A stretch of DNA of 64,000 nt from CADEED01 sp043747835 (GCA_043747835.1 JAYTOK010000006.1:36318-100317); one strand, 5' to 3'; shown: positions 46,713 through 56,066, counted from the stretch's first letter. Numbers and translations are program-made. Notes: a model not told the origin generated them from the sequence alone.

Positions 46713-48122
46713 TCAAGGCGCGACCGTGATGATCACGCGGCGATAGCGCGTGAGCTGCGGCGTGCCGCTATCCCGGACAGCCAGGATGAAATGCAGGGTG
46801 CCGGGCTTGAACGCGTCCTTCGGTACGACGAATGACGCGTCCCGCGAATTCGCACCGTAGATGGCGAGGGGCGCGCCCGTGCGGCCGCTCTGGACGGACA
46901 ATGTGCCCGCCTCGCCGTAGTAGAGCCACTCGTACGACAGGACATCGCCATCAGGGTCCGACGAACCCTCGGCGCTGAGTTTCACGCGGTCATCGGGCTT
47001 CGCGGTCACTCGATCCGCGCGCGCCTGCGGCGCTGGCGGGTGGTTGGCTCGGCCGATCGGCTCTATCGTCCAATCCATGCGCGCCACGAAGTCGTTCTGA
47101 TACGCCGCGCGCCAGCGCCAGATCGTCGCGTGAATGGAGGTGTGCCAGTGGCCGTCGGCGCCGAGCACCTCGTCTTCCGCGTTCGTCCAGAACGGTCGGG
47201 TCTCCGGCTCCGCGAACCACTTCTGCGTGCGGGGTAGATAGAACTCGTAGCGGCCGCCCCAACCGCCCCAATCCGGATGCTCGGGATCGGATAGGCCGTT
47301 GCCGACAAGATTGAGGAAGCTGGGCGTGTCGCCTTCCATCAAGAATTCGACGCGGGGGTACTGCGCGCCGAGCGGACCTTTCTTGCGCACGTGCTCGTCG
47401 AGCCAGGGATTGTCGACGATGGCGAAGTCGCCGCCGGCGAAGCGCCCGTGGAATTTGTCGCCACTGATGCCGCTCCACGTGGCGTGGTGGTACGCACCGC
47501 CGCCGTGAAAGCCCGGGCTCGCAATATAGAAGAGTGCCGGGAAGTTCTTGCGGATCCAGGGGCCGCTGTCGTCCTGGTCCGAAATCGTGTAGACGCGTAG
47601 TTTGGCCACGAACGCATCGAGCTGCGCGCTCGTGCGAGTCTCGCGAATTTTCCACAGTGCCTGCCCCAGCACGTTCGGTCCTCCCCAGACGGGTACCCAC
47701 AGCGGTCGCGAGTCCTTGCGGTCGACGGCGGCGATGAGATTGTCCGACGCCGCCGAATCGTGCCCCTTGCCCACGGCCTGCATGCCGTACTCAGGCCGTC
47801 CCTCGAAAATCACGGAGCGCAACGCATTCGCGGTCGGGAACCCGGTCTCGTGCAGCTCCAGGTTGTCGCGCACCTTCTCATACGCCGCGACGATCTCGCG
47901 AATGCGCCACGCGGCGATCTTGTCAGGTTGGTGGATAGACGTCGTGGCCGCGAGACCTTCGACGTCGAACTGGTTCGAGTAAACGAGGAACCGCACCAAC
48001 GACATCGCGTCGTCGGGCTCGTTCTCGATGTCCGTCAGCACGAACACACGCGGCTTCGCGGTCGCGGTGGTCGCGAGTGCAAGGCAAAGAAGCAGGATGG
48101 AATTGAGGGCGCGGGCTTTCAT
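46713..48122 (-). CDS. DUF1593 nucleoside-hydrolase-like protein, exported
   Basis: 469 aa. Signal peptide LNSILLLCLALATTATAK. Residues about 25-320 resemble the nucleoside-hydrolase fold: VLTDIENEPDDAMSLVRFL keeps the metal-binding Asp cluster. WVPVWGGPNVLGQALW and a Trp/His-rich segment follow. Residues about 365-469 are an Ig/PKD-like domain (AEGSSDPDGDVLSYEW). Its extracellular location and position in a pectin locus point to a glycoside substrate rather than nucleosides; the reaction is unknown. It lies 26 bases after the PL26-like gene. Confidence 0.82.
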   Translation of the reverse strand: MKARALNSILLLCLALATTATAKPRVFVLTDIENEPDDAMSLVRFLVYSNQFDVEGLAATTSIHQPDKIAAWRIREIVAAYEKVRDNLELHETGFPTANALRSVIFEGRPEYGMQAVGKGHDSAASDNLIAAVDRKDSRPLWVPVWGGPNVLGQALWKIRETRTSAQLDAFVAKLRVYTISDQDDSGPWIRKNFPALFYIASPGFHGGGAYHHATWSGISGDKFHGRFAGGDFAIVDNPWLDEHVRKKGPLGAQYPRVEFLMEGDTPSFLNLVGNGLSDPEHPDWGGWGGRYEFYLPRTQKWFAEPETRPFWTNAEDEVLGADGHWHTSIHATIWRWRAAYQNDFVARMDWTIEPIGRANHPPAPQARADRVTAKPDDRVKLSAEGSSDPDGDVLSYEWLYYGEAGTLSVQSGRTGAPLAIYGANSRDASFVVPKDAFKPGTLHFILAVRDSGTPQLTRYRRVIITVAP

Positions 48123-48148
48123 GTGCGAAGCCTAACGCGCCCGAGACG

Positions 48149-50866
48149 TCAGGCCAGCCCCTTCGTGTACGCGAGGCAGACGATCCCCGCGAGTCCCCAT
48201 TGCGCGCTCGAGTTGGTCGAAATGCCGGGCCCTTCATCCACCGGATTCAACACCGCCGGCCCTTCGATGCGCTTCGACTCGAACTGCTGGCGTTGGCCGT
48301 AGCCCGCGCGGCCGTCGCTGAACTCCGTCCACGCGCGCGCCGCGAGCTTCGCGTCCTTTCTCCGGTACGCCGCGAATGCGGTCAGGCGCGAGTGTCCCTG
48401 CTGCAGGTTCGTGCCGCGCAGCTCCTCGCCGAGCGCCGCTTTTTGTTCGGCGGGCGACGCGTTGTAGAGCTCGCAGTACTGCAGCCACGCACGTTCGAAC
48501 TCCGGAATTCCGAACAGCTCGATGAGCTCCGCGCAGACTTCCGGCAGGCCGAACGCGGCCGACAGGTGCGAGACGCTGATCTTGCTGTCCTTCGCGATGT
48601 CGAAGGCGCCGGTAGTGAGGTTCAGACGCGCGCCGCCCGTGAAGAATCCGCGCGGCTGCGCGCCGATGGATTTCATGGATGCGACGAGTCGATCGCGCAG
48701 TTTGGGATCTCGCGTGCGCTCCCACTCAGTGAGCCAGGCGCTCGCGAGCGAGCCCCAGTCCGTGCCGAAGCCGAGATGCGCGAAGTCGCCCTGCGCATCC
48801 GGAGTGGCGCGCTCTTGCGGATTCGCGAGCTTGCGGCCGGGCTGAACGGTGCGCAGCGTGCGCGCGGCTTCGATCTGTTCGCGCATGAGATCGCCAACGC
48901 GTTCGTCGGCGGTGAGGAAGTAGTAATACCGGCGATTGAGCGCCGTGCTGATGCGCAGTTGTTTGGCCGAACAACCCCAATGCATGACGTTGTGCCGCGA
49001 GCCGAGCGGTGCGAACTTGCCCAGGTGGTGCACGTCGACTTCGCCCGTGTGCCGCGTCATCGCCTCGGCGAAACGGAACGCGTCGGCGCGGCCGGTGCGC
49101 AGGAAATACATCCACAACCACACATCGGTCGCGAGCTCGGAGTTGTCCCACGCGCAGCCGCCGACGTCGTACTTCCATTCGTGACGGTCGAAGTCGTAGC
49201 TGTGCATGACGTCGCCGTAGTTCCAGAAGCCGTACCAGCGGCGCTGATCCTGCTGACCGCGGTAGAAGTCGAACATCCAGTCGAGCTGCTTCTCCAGCGG
49301 CGCATGCTCGGACGGCGTCTGCGACGGTAGTGAGAGCGCGTGACCGAATACACCGGATTCCACGGTCGTTTGCGGCGTGGCGACGAGCACGGCGGGCTGG
49401 CGCAGCGCGTCCGCGAGTTCCGCGAGGCGTGCGCGCGCGGGCGTCGCCGGCAGTATCCACAAGTGCATCTCGCTCGTGCGAGCGACGCCCATCGGCGTGC
49501 CGAAGCCGGGCTCGTAATCTTCGTACGTGATCTCGAGGCCGCCCTTGTACTGCTTCTCGTACGTGTCCATGCCGAGACCGTCGTGATAGAAGCGCAAATC
49601 CATCGGCGGCGCGTCCGGCGCCCACACCCACATCGTCACCGTCGCGGAATCCTTGTCTGCGCCGCGGATGTCGAGCTGCGCGGGGTGGCTCTGCCAGAAG
49701 TTGCGGATGCCGAACGCGACGCCGCCGGCGGGACCGCCGACGTAGCCCAAACCACTTGCGCGCGTGCCCGCCGCGGAATCGAGCCAGAAGTGGCCGTCGG
49801 CGGTGCGCTTGCGGATCGTGAAGGAGTCCGAGTTCGTCTGGGCGAGTGTCCAGTCGCCGAATGCGGGGATGTACTGCTGAAGGTTGGCGACAACGGGCGT
49901 CAGGGTGCCGGCCGCAAGGCCTTCGACCTGCGCGTCGCGCGCGGTTTTTCCAGAGTCGCGCCGCAGACCCGTGAGTCCGCGAACGCCTTCTCCGAACACG
50001 CCATCGCCTTCGCCCACGAAACGCACATGGCGGTCATAGAGCGGATCGGTGAGGGGCGTCGAAAACCGGAGGCCGATGCCGCGGATGAAATCCTTGTTCT
50101 CGTCGCCATCGAATACGATCGTGTGCATGACGCGCAGCGCGTCGCTGCCGGCGTAGAAATAGAGACGAAGCGTGAACGGCAGCCAGGCGCGGCCGGCGCC
50201 GGCATGTTTGCCTTCGATTTTCACGACGGCGCGCGCGCCGCCGCGATGTTCGAGCGTTACCTTCTCGATCGCGCTCTCGAAGGTCTCGGTGGTGGTCACA
50301 CCGTCGCCGGAGTTGGCGCGATCCTGTCGCAGCAACACGAGCATTCCGTCGCGAAGCTGTTCGCGTCCGTCGCGCTGGATGGAGGCGATCAACGCCGCGC
50401 CCTTGCGAGGCATGCGGCAGACGAACTTGCCAGTGTCGATTTCGACATGCGCATCCGTCTCGCGAATCGTCAGCGCGCTCGAGTGCTTCGCGCCGCGTGC
50501 AGCGACGATCTCGAAAGGTCCGTTGCCGATGTCCGCGGCCGGCACCAGTGCATGGCCCGTCCACTTGAGCGAACCATCGGGCCAGTACCCGAGCGGCCAG
50601 GATTGCGGCGCGCTCACCTTGCCGGCGGCATCGCGCAGCGCGAGGTCGCGCTCGTTCTTCAAGACTCCGCGCGGCCACGGCGTGCCCCAGGTAACTCCTT
50701 GCGCCGTCGCCGGCGCGCGGTCGTCGAGCCAGCGGACCCAGGCGCCTCTGCCCGGATTGGCGGCGGCCACCGCGTGTGATGAAGTGAGCTGGGTGGCGAC
50801 GGCCAGGGCAACGGGTGTTGCGGCGGACGTGGACAGGAACTGACGCCGCGAGATGCGGTTTTTCAT
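48149..50866 (-). CDS. Exo-rhamnogalacturonan lyase-like protein (PL26 type), Tat-exported
   Basis: 905 aa. The start MKNRISRRQFLSTSAA is a Tat signal (SRRQFL). A beta-sandwich, RIFT-barrel-like N-terminal region (VTWGTPWPRGVLKNERDLALRD, SWPLGYWPDGSLKWTGHALV) is followed by a central domain. A C-terminal alpha/alpha-barrel region (DWMFDFYRGQQDQRRWYGFWNYGDVMHSYD, HWGCSAKQLRISTALNRRYYYFLT) closes it. This order matches the exo-rhamnogalacturonan lyase PcRGLX family, recalled from domain order, not searched. It would cut rhamnogalacturonan-I chains. It heads the minus-strand pectin operon. Confidence 0.75.
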   Translation of the reverse strand: MKNRISRRQFLSTSAATPVALAVATQLTSSHAVAAANPGRGAWVRWLDDRAPATAQGVTWGTPWPRGVLKNERDLALRDAAGKVSAPQSWPLGYWPDGSLKWTGHALVPAADIGNGPFEIVAARGAKHSSALTIRETDAHVEIDTGKFVCRMPRKGAALIASIQRDGREQLRDGMLVLLRQDRANSGDGVTTTETFESAIEKVTLEHRGGARAVVKIEGKHAGAGRAWLPFTLRLYFYAGSDALRVMHTIVFDGDENKDFIRGIGLRFSTPLTDPLYDRHVRFVGEGDGVFGEGVRGLTGLRRDSGKTARDAQVEGLAAGTLTPVVANLQQYIPAFGDWTLAQTNSDSFTIRKRTADGHFWLDSAAGTRASGLGYVGGPAGGVAFGIRNFWQSHPAQLDIRGADKDSATVTMWVWAPDAPPMDLRFYHDGLGMDTYEKQYKGGLEITYEDYEPGFGTPMGVARTSEMHLWILPATPARARLAELADALRQPAVLVATPQTTVESGVFGHALSLPSQTPSEHAPLEKQLDWMFDFYRGQQDQRRWYGFWNYGDVMHSYDFDRHEWKYDVGGCAWDNSELATDVWLWMYFLRTGRADAFRFAEAMTRHTGEVDVHHLGKFAPLGSRHNVMHWGCSAKQLRISTALNRRYYYFLTADERVGDLMREQIEAARTLRTVQPGRKLANPQERATPDAQGDFAHLGFGTDWGSLASAWLTEWERTRDPKLRDRLVASMKSIGAQPRGFFTGGARLNLTTGAFDIAKDSKISVSHLSAAFGLPEVCAELIELFGIPEFERAWLQYCELYNASPAEQKAALGEELRGTNLQQGHSRLTAFAAYRRKDAKLAARAWTEFSDGRAGYGQRQQFESKRIEGPAVLNPVDEGPGISTNSSAQWGLAGIVCLAYTKGLA

Positions 50867-50940
50867 CGGACTCCCCTCGATATCGCGCGAAGCGAAATGC
50901 TGATTGAATATGCCCGATGTTGATTGAAACTGCCAAACTA
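50867..50940. promoter_or_regulatory. Divergent promoter region with TGATTGAA direct repeats
   Basis: Only 50 bases lie between the divergent start codons at 50866 and 50917. TGATTGAATATGCC (50901-50914) and TGATTGAAACTGCC (50921-50934) are direct repeats with starts exactly 20 bases apart. The second lies over the first codons if the 50917 start is used. The pair may be a regulator site for the pectin locus. Confidence 0.4.
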
Positions 50941-53900
50941 ATGATCGCTCAAGCTCGATTTAGCGGACTTCTGGCTTGCCTGGCGGTCCTGGCAGCGCCT
51001 CTTTCCGCATCGGCGCAGTCAATTGGGGTCGGCGCACGGACGCCAAACCTCGTCGGCAACATCGACCGGCCGCTGCGTTACCGCCCCGATGGCGACGACT
51101 TCCTCATCGTCAACGGCGGCGAATCTTTCAACAGAGCGCTCTACGGACGCAACACCGCCTTTCGCGTCGAAGCGGGCGACCGGCCCGAGTTCGTGCTCTA
51201 TCTACCCGGTCGCGGCGGCAATCTCAGGCTCGGCATCCGGCAGGGCTCGCAGACGAAGTGGCTGCACGATGCCGCCGGGATCACGACGCGATATCGCCCG
51301 GGAGAACTGCGCTACGAGATCCGCGACCCGCTGCTCGGCGTGCGCGGCATGATCGAGCTGCACCTCGTTGCCTTGCACGAAACGGATGGGCTGCTGTTGC
51401 GCTACCGTTTTGTTCAGAGCTTGCAGGCCGGGCCAAAGATCGAGCTGCTCGTCGCATTCGGGGGAGTCAACGGCGAACGCGGCGTGCGCGACGGCGACAT
51501 CGGCACCGAGCGCATTCCGATCCGCGAGTGGTTCCAGTTGCGGCCGGAATTCAGCGCGGGCAACTCGTTCACGATCTCCGGCAACACCTTCGAGTTGCGC
51601 GCGAAGGCGGCGAGAATTGCCGGCGTGCTGCCTGCCAGCGCGACGCTGCGAACGGCCGATGCGCGACATTGGACGGATGCCGCGAAGCTGTTCGCTGCCG
51701 CGGGCGCCACGGTGGCCGGGGATCAGCCGGTGCTCGTCGCGACTCTCCCGCTGGACCGGAAGCTGCGTTTTCTCGCGCTCCAGAGGGTGGGCGACGCGGA
51801 CGATGCCGCGGAGCTCTCGACCTATCGCGACGTGACCGCCGGCTCCACCGCTGCGCCGCCCGCGGCCACGTTCGCGCCGGCCTATCCACTCGCGCAATTG
51901 CCCGCGGTGTTCGATCGGGAGCGCGAACATGCGCGGCGTCTGCGCGAGCAGATCGCCGTACGCACGCCCGATCCTTACATCAACGCCGCCGTGGGCGCGC
52001 TCAACGTCGCTGCCGATGCGGTGTGGGATGAGCCGCAGCAATCGGTGATGCACGGCGCGATCGCCTGGCGCGCGCGGCTCCTCGGATGGCGCGGCGCGTA
52101 CGCGATGGACGCGCTTGGCTGGCATGAGCGGGCACGCGCGCACCTGCGCTACTGGGCCGGCCGGCAGAACCTGACGCCCGTGCCCGCCGCAATCCCAGAC
52201 GCGGAAGAGGCAACGCATCTCGCGCGCAATCCGCAGGCACTGCACAGCAACGGCGACCTGTCGAACAGCCACTACGACATGAACCTCGTCTACATCGATG
52301 CGCTGTTCCGGCATCTGCTCTGGACAGGCGATCGCGAGCTGGCGCGCGAAACCTGGCCTGCGATCGAGCGGCACCTCGCCTGGGAACGGCGGCTGTTCCG
52401 TCGCGAGTTCGGCCCCGAGAAGCTGCCCCTCTACGAAGCCTACGCGGCGCTCTGGGCGAGCGACGATCTGCAGTATCACGGCGGCGGCGTGACGCATGCC
52501 TCCGCGTACAACTTCTGGCACAACACGATGGCCGCGCGCGTCGCGCGGTGGTTAGGCGAGGAGAGCGAGCCCTACGAGCGCGAGGCGGCGCTGATCCGGC
52601 GCGCGATGAGCGAGTATCTGTGGATCGAGGAGCAGGGCATGTACGCGGAGTACCGCGATTGGCTCGGCCTGCAGCGCGCGCATCCCGCCGCGGCGCTCTG
52701 GAGTTTCTATCACGTGCTCGATGCGCCCGGACTCATGAGTCAGATGCGCGCGCACCGCATGACGCGCTACGTCGAACAGCGGCTGCCGAAGCTGCCCGTG
52801 CGCGGCGCCGGCATCGATCGCGAGCACCATCTCTACGCGACTTCGTCCTGGATGCCTTACACGTGGTCGATCAACAACGTCGTGATGGGCGAGAACATGC
52901 ATGCCGCGCTCGGGTTCTGGCAGGCGAACCGCGAGGATGAGGCGTTTACGGTGTTCCGCAGCGCGCTGCTCGCGAGCATGTACATGGGCATATCGCCCGG
53001 CAACGTCGGCACGCTCAACTATCTCGATGTGTACCGGCGCGAGTCGCAGCGCGATTTCGCGGATGGCGCGGGCACGATGTCGCGCGCGCTCGTCGAAGGC
53101 CTGTTCGGTGTGCGACCGGATGCGATCGATGGCGTGGTGCTCGTGCAGCCGGGCTGGCCCGCGCATTGGAGTTACGCGTCCTTGCGCACGCCCTCGGTCG
53201 ACGTTGTCTTCAACGCCCAGGGAGATCGCGAGATCTACGACATCCGCTCGCATGCGCCGGCCTTGCAGCGTGCGCGGCTGCGGTTGCGCATGAAGAGTCG
53301 TGAGTTCCGCATGACCATCGGCCGCCGGGTCGTGGAGCCGACCATTTCGACCGACGCGCTCGGGCAAAGCTGGGTCGAGGCGGCGTGGACTCTTCGCGGC
53401 CGGCAGCCGGTCGTCATCGAATGGATCGTTTCGCCTCTCTACTCGTCGGGCGTCGGAGCCGAGCGGTCCGCAACGCTTGCGTTTCAGTCCAGGCTAGGAC
53501 CGCCACTACCGCCGGACGCTCCGATTCCGGTGACGCCAACGCCGCGCGTCGAGATTGCCCGCGATGCGCGTTTCGATCCGGTGCCGCTCGAATCGCTGTT
53601 CAACGATCGCGTGACCGAAATCTTCCGCCCGGGCAAATATCTCGCGCCTCGTTCGCCATTCGCGTCGCTCGCGATGCCTTCGCAGGGCATCGGCTCCTGG
53701 GCCGGCCACGTCAACGCGAGCGCGGAGATCGACGATTCGGGATTGCGCCGCATCGCTGCCGCCAACGGCGGCCGGTTCCTGCTGCCGAACGGAGTGCCGC
53801 TGGTCTCGCCGGGCGAGATGCGAGCGCCAAACATCGCGTTCGTCTCGCAGTGGAATAACTACCCGCGCCGCCTCGAAGTGCCACTCGCGGGCCGGGCACG

Positions 53901-54291
53901 CGGTCTGGTCCTGCTCATGGCGGGATCCACGAACCACATGCAGAGCCGGTTCGACAATGGCGAGGTGTTGGTCGAGTACGCCGACGGTTCGCGTGCGCGC
54001 TTGGAGCTACACAATCCGACCAACTGGTGGCCCATCGACCAGGACTACTTCATCGATGACTTTCAGTTCCGGCGGCCCGACGACATCCCGTCGCGCCTCG
54101 ATCTCAAGACCGGAACCCTGCGGATCGAGCAGTTGGCGGACTTCAAAGGTCGTGGTGGGGTCATCGCCGGCGGCGCGGCCACCGTGCTCGAACTGCCGCT
54201 CGACCCGGGAAAGGAGCTGAAGCGTCTGGAAATCGTGGCGCTGGCGAACGAAGTCGTCATCGGCTTGATGTCGGCGACGCTGGTCAGGTAA
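50941..54291 (+). CDS. DUF4450-like alpha/alpha-barrel glycosidase-like protein, exported
   Basis: 1116 aa from ATG 50941; ATG 50917 (1124 aa) is an alternative. Signal peptide (FSGLLACLAVLAAPLSASAQS). An N-terminal beta-sandwich (ARTPNLVGNIDRPLRYRPDGDDFLIVNGG) resembles DUF4450. A (alpha/alpha)6-like barrel follows (YINAAVGALNVAADAVWDEP, WRARLLGWRGAYAMDALGWHERAR, GDREYARE-like tracts, DLQYHGGGVTHASAYNFWHN, GVGAGIDREHHLYATSSWMPYTWS-type region). The C-terminal part is beta-rich. A hydrolase acting on oligosaccharide chains is likely from the fold, with catalytic acids unidentified. It is divergent from the PL26-like gene. Confidence 0.7.
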   Translation: MIAQARFSGLLACLAVLAAPLSASAQSIGVGARTPNLVGNIDRPLRYRPDGDDFLIVNGGESFNRALYGRNTAFRVEAGDRPEFVLYLPGRGGNLRLGIRQGSQTKWLHDAAGITTRYRPGELRYEIRDPLLGVRGMIELHLVALHETDGLLLRYRFVQSLQAGPKIELLVAFGGVNGERGVRDGDIGTERIPIREWFQLRPEFSAGNSFTISGNTFELRAKAARIAGVLPASATLRTADARHWTDAAKLFAAAGATVAGDQPVLVATLPLDRKLRFLALQRVGDADDAAELSTYRDVTAGSTAAPPAATFAPAYPLAQLPAVFDREREHARRLREQIAVRTPDPYINAAVGALNVAADAVWDEPQQSVMHGAIAWRARLLGWRGAYAMDALGWHERARAHLRYWAGRQNLTPVPAAIPDAEEATHLARNPQALHSNGDLSNSHYDMNLVYIDALFRHLLWTGDRELARETWPAIERHLAWERRLFRREFGPEKLPLYEAYAALWASDDLQYHGGGVTHASAYNFWHNTMAARVARWLGEESEPYEREAALIRRAMSEYLWIEEQGMYAEYRDWLGLQRAHPAAALWSFYHVLDAPGLMSQMRAHRMTRYVEQRLPKLPVRGAGIDREHHLYATSSWMPYTWSINNVVMGENMHAALGFWQANREDEAFTVFRSALLASMYMGISPGNVGTLNYLDVYRRESQRDFADGAGTMSRALVEGLFGVRPDAIDGVVLVQPGWPAHWSYASLRTPSVDVVFNAQGDREIYDIRSHAPALQRARLRLRMKSREFRMTIGRRVVEPTISTDALGQSWVEAAWTLRGRQPVVIEWIVSPLYSSGVGAERSATLAFQSRLGPPLPPDAPIPVTPTPRVEIARDARFDPVPLESLFNDRVTEIFRPGKYLAPRSPFASLAMPSQGIGSWAGHVNASAEIDDSGLRRIAAANGGRFLLPNGVPLVSPGEMRAPNIAFVSQWNNYPRRLEVPLAGRARGLVLLMAGSTNHMQSRFDNGEVLVEYADGSRARLELHNPTNWWPIDQDYFIDDFQFRRPDDIPSRLDLKTGTLRIEQLADFKGRGGVIAGGAATVLELPLDPGKELKRLEIVALANEVVIGLMSATLVR

Positions 54292-54427
54292 GGATGGCTT
54301 CGCCCGCATATGTCAAATCACCCCGGGTCTTTTTAACACTGCGACAGGATCGCGAGCCGCGTCACGTCTGACCCCCCGGTATTCTGTAACCCTGCCGGTC
54401 GAAGAGTCTCGCCGGGAAAATCAGGGA

Positions 54428-55693
54428 ATGGACACCAGTCCAACATTGGCCGCTGCTTCGATAGAAACGGGCCAGACCACCATTCGTGCGTCTGTGCTCA
54501 ACGAGCAGGTCATTGAGGTCGCGCCAGGCTGGGTCGGCGCGCTCGAGCATGCGTTGCCGCACGCGCGATACCGCGCGATCGCGCTCTATGACGCGCGTGG
54601 CGAAGTCCTGCACTGCACCTCCACCGATTTCGGCATCGAATTCCGCCAGGCGTTGAACGACGCGCTCGATGCGTTCGTGCTCGGCGCGGCGCGCGAGTCG
54701 CGCTTCCTGCGCGGCGAAGGCACGCGCACGGCGATCATGCTGGCACTGCGCGATCTGCACTCCGCGTTGCAGGGCGTCTGTCTGCTCGTCGTCGAGGACA
54801 CGCCTGCCGAGGACGAAGACCCCGCCGCCCGTTTCCTCACGCCTGCGGTGCAGACGATCCTCACGGACGTCGCGTCGGAAATCGCGCAGACGCTGCACGC
54901 GATTCCGGCGAAGAAACCCGCGAAGCCGCGGCCGCCCGTGCCGCTGCCGCTCGAGGCGGTGTACGCACAGATTCGCAATGAGGAAGTGGTGCTGCGAGTC
55001 CAGCAGCTCGTGCGACTGCGCAAGGCCGAAGGCGTGCGCCGCTTCGAAGTTCTGCTGCGCCACATGGTCGACGGTGAGGAAACCTCGCCCGAACGCGTGA
55101 TGCAAACCGCCGCCAATCACGGCCTCGCGTCGATGATCGACCGTCGAGTGATGGGCGAGCTCATCGCCTGGCTGCATCGCAATCCGACGGTGTGGAAGCG
55201 GGATCCGCCGGCGTTCTCCGTGAATCTTTCCGATGCGGCCGTCGTCGAGCCGCATTTCATCAGCTTCGTCGAGAACTGCATGTTGAAGTCCGGCTTGCCG
55301 CCGGGGCTCATCGGCGTGGAGTTCTCGGAGCGGATCTGTCTCACGCACACCGACCAGGTGGTCGCGGCGCTCGGCGTCTTCGCACGCATCGGCGTGCCCG
55401 TCGCCATCGACGACTTCAACGTGGTCGGCGCAGGCTTGCCCATCCTCGATCACCCCGCGGTGCGACTCCTCAAAATCGACGCCGAACTGACGACGGGCGC
55501 CCTGCAGCACCGACTCACCCAGGCACAGGTCGTGGGTCTCGTGCAGACCGCGAAAGTGATGGGATTGCAGACGGTCGCGAAGCGCGTGCTCGGCGGCGAT
55601 CACACCAACTGGCTCACCGCGCTCGGCGTGGATTTCGTGCAGAGCTTTGAGGCGTCGCCGCCCGTTGCGCTCGACAGCCTCTTACAGGGCTAA
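54428..55693 (+). CDS. Degenerate EAL-domain protein, probably c-di-GMP-binding or inactive
   Basis: 421 aa, no signal. Residues 1-170 have no recognised family. Residues about 180-421 form an EAL-type domain. It keeps EVLLR at 207 and FSVNLSDAAV, but the canonical DDFGTG is D328-D329-F-N331-VVGAG and the AEGVE motif is A384-K385-R386-V-L388. Thus two acidic residues needed for c-di-GMP hydrolysis are missing. The protein is probably a sensor or scaffold. It is convergent with a PilZ gene, suggesting c-di-GMP signalling context. Confidence 0.85.
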   Translation: MDTSPTLAAASIETGQTTIRASVLNEQVIEVAPGWVGALEHALPHARYRAIALYDARGEVLHCTSTDFGIEFRQALNDALDAFVLGAARESRFLRGEGTRTAIMLALRDLHSALQGVCLLVVEDTPAEDEDPAARFLTPAVQTILTDVASEIAQTLHAIPAKKPAKPRPPVPLPLEAVYAQIRNEEVVLRVQQLVRLRKAEGVRRFEVLLRHMVDGEETSPERVMQTAANHGLASMIDRRVMGELIAWLHRNPTVWKRDPPAFSVNLSDAAVVEPHFISFVENCMLKSGLPPGLIGVEFSERICLTHTDQVVAALGVFARIGVPVAIDDFNVVGAGLPILDHPAVRLLKIDAELTTGALQHRLTQAQVVGLVQTAKVMGLQTVAKRVLGGDHTNWLTALGVDFVQSFEASPPVALDSLLQG

Positions 55694-55708
55694 CGCCCAC
55701 AACGGAAT

Positions 55709-55729
55709 ACGCCGGCGAAGCGCCGGCGT
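55709..55729. terminator. Hairpin between convergent EAL and PilZ genes
   Basis: ACGCCGGCG pairs perfectly with CGCCGGCGT over a 3-base loop. It lies just after the EAL-domain gene stop and before the PilZ gene stop. No long T-tract follows in either direction, so it is a probable but weak bidirectional terminator. Confidence 0.5.
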
Positions 55730-55757
55730 CCGTAGTCAAAAGGCCTGAGTAGCTAGG

Positions 55758-56066
55758 CTAGCGGGCGGTGTACGCGTCCATCATGAGTCCGGTGCCGCCG
55801 CGCGACACGTGCGCAACCACCGCGGTGCGGCGATGCAGTTTGGTGACGGCGCCGAGATTGATCGCGAACGCGAGTTCGACCTGCTGACCTTTGCGCAATC
55901 CCAGGTTCGTCGTCTCGACGAACACACCCGTCGCGGAGAGGTTGATCGCGCGGCAGAGTTTCTTCCTGCCAGTCGGGGTTGTGATGTACACAGTCGTGCG
56001 CGCGCGGTGCCTCGTGTGCAACCTGCGCTCAACCGACTGAATCCCCGCTGTCGTCGTTTTGCTCAT
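55758..56066 (-). CDS. PilZ-domain c-di-GMP receptor
   Basis: 102 aa, essentially one PilZ domain. R(R/H)xxR-type motif RRLHTRHRAR at residues 14-23 and NLSATGVFVET (D/NxSxxG) at 42-52 are the two c-di-GMP contacts. AGGAGGAG precedes the ATG. The partner protein is unknown. It faces the degenerate EAL gene. Confidence 0.9.
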   Translation of the reverse strand: MSKTTTAGIQSVERRLHTRHRARTTVYITTPTGRKKLCRAINLSATGVFVETTNLGLRKGQQVELAFAINLGAVTKLHRRTAVVAHVSRGGTGLMMDAYTAR

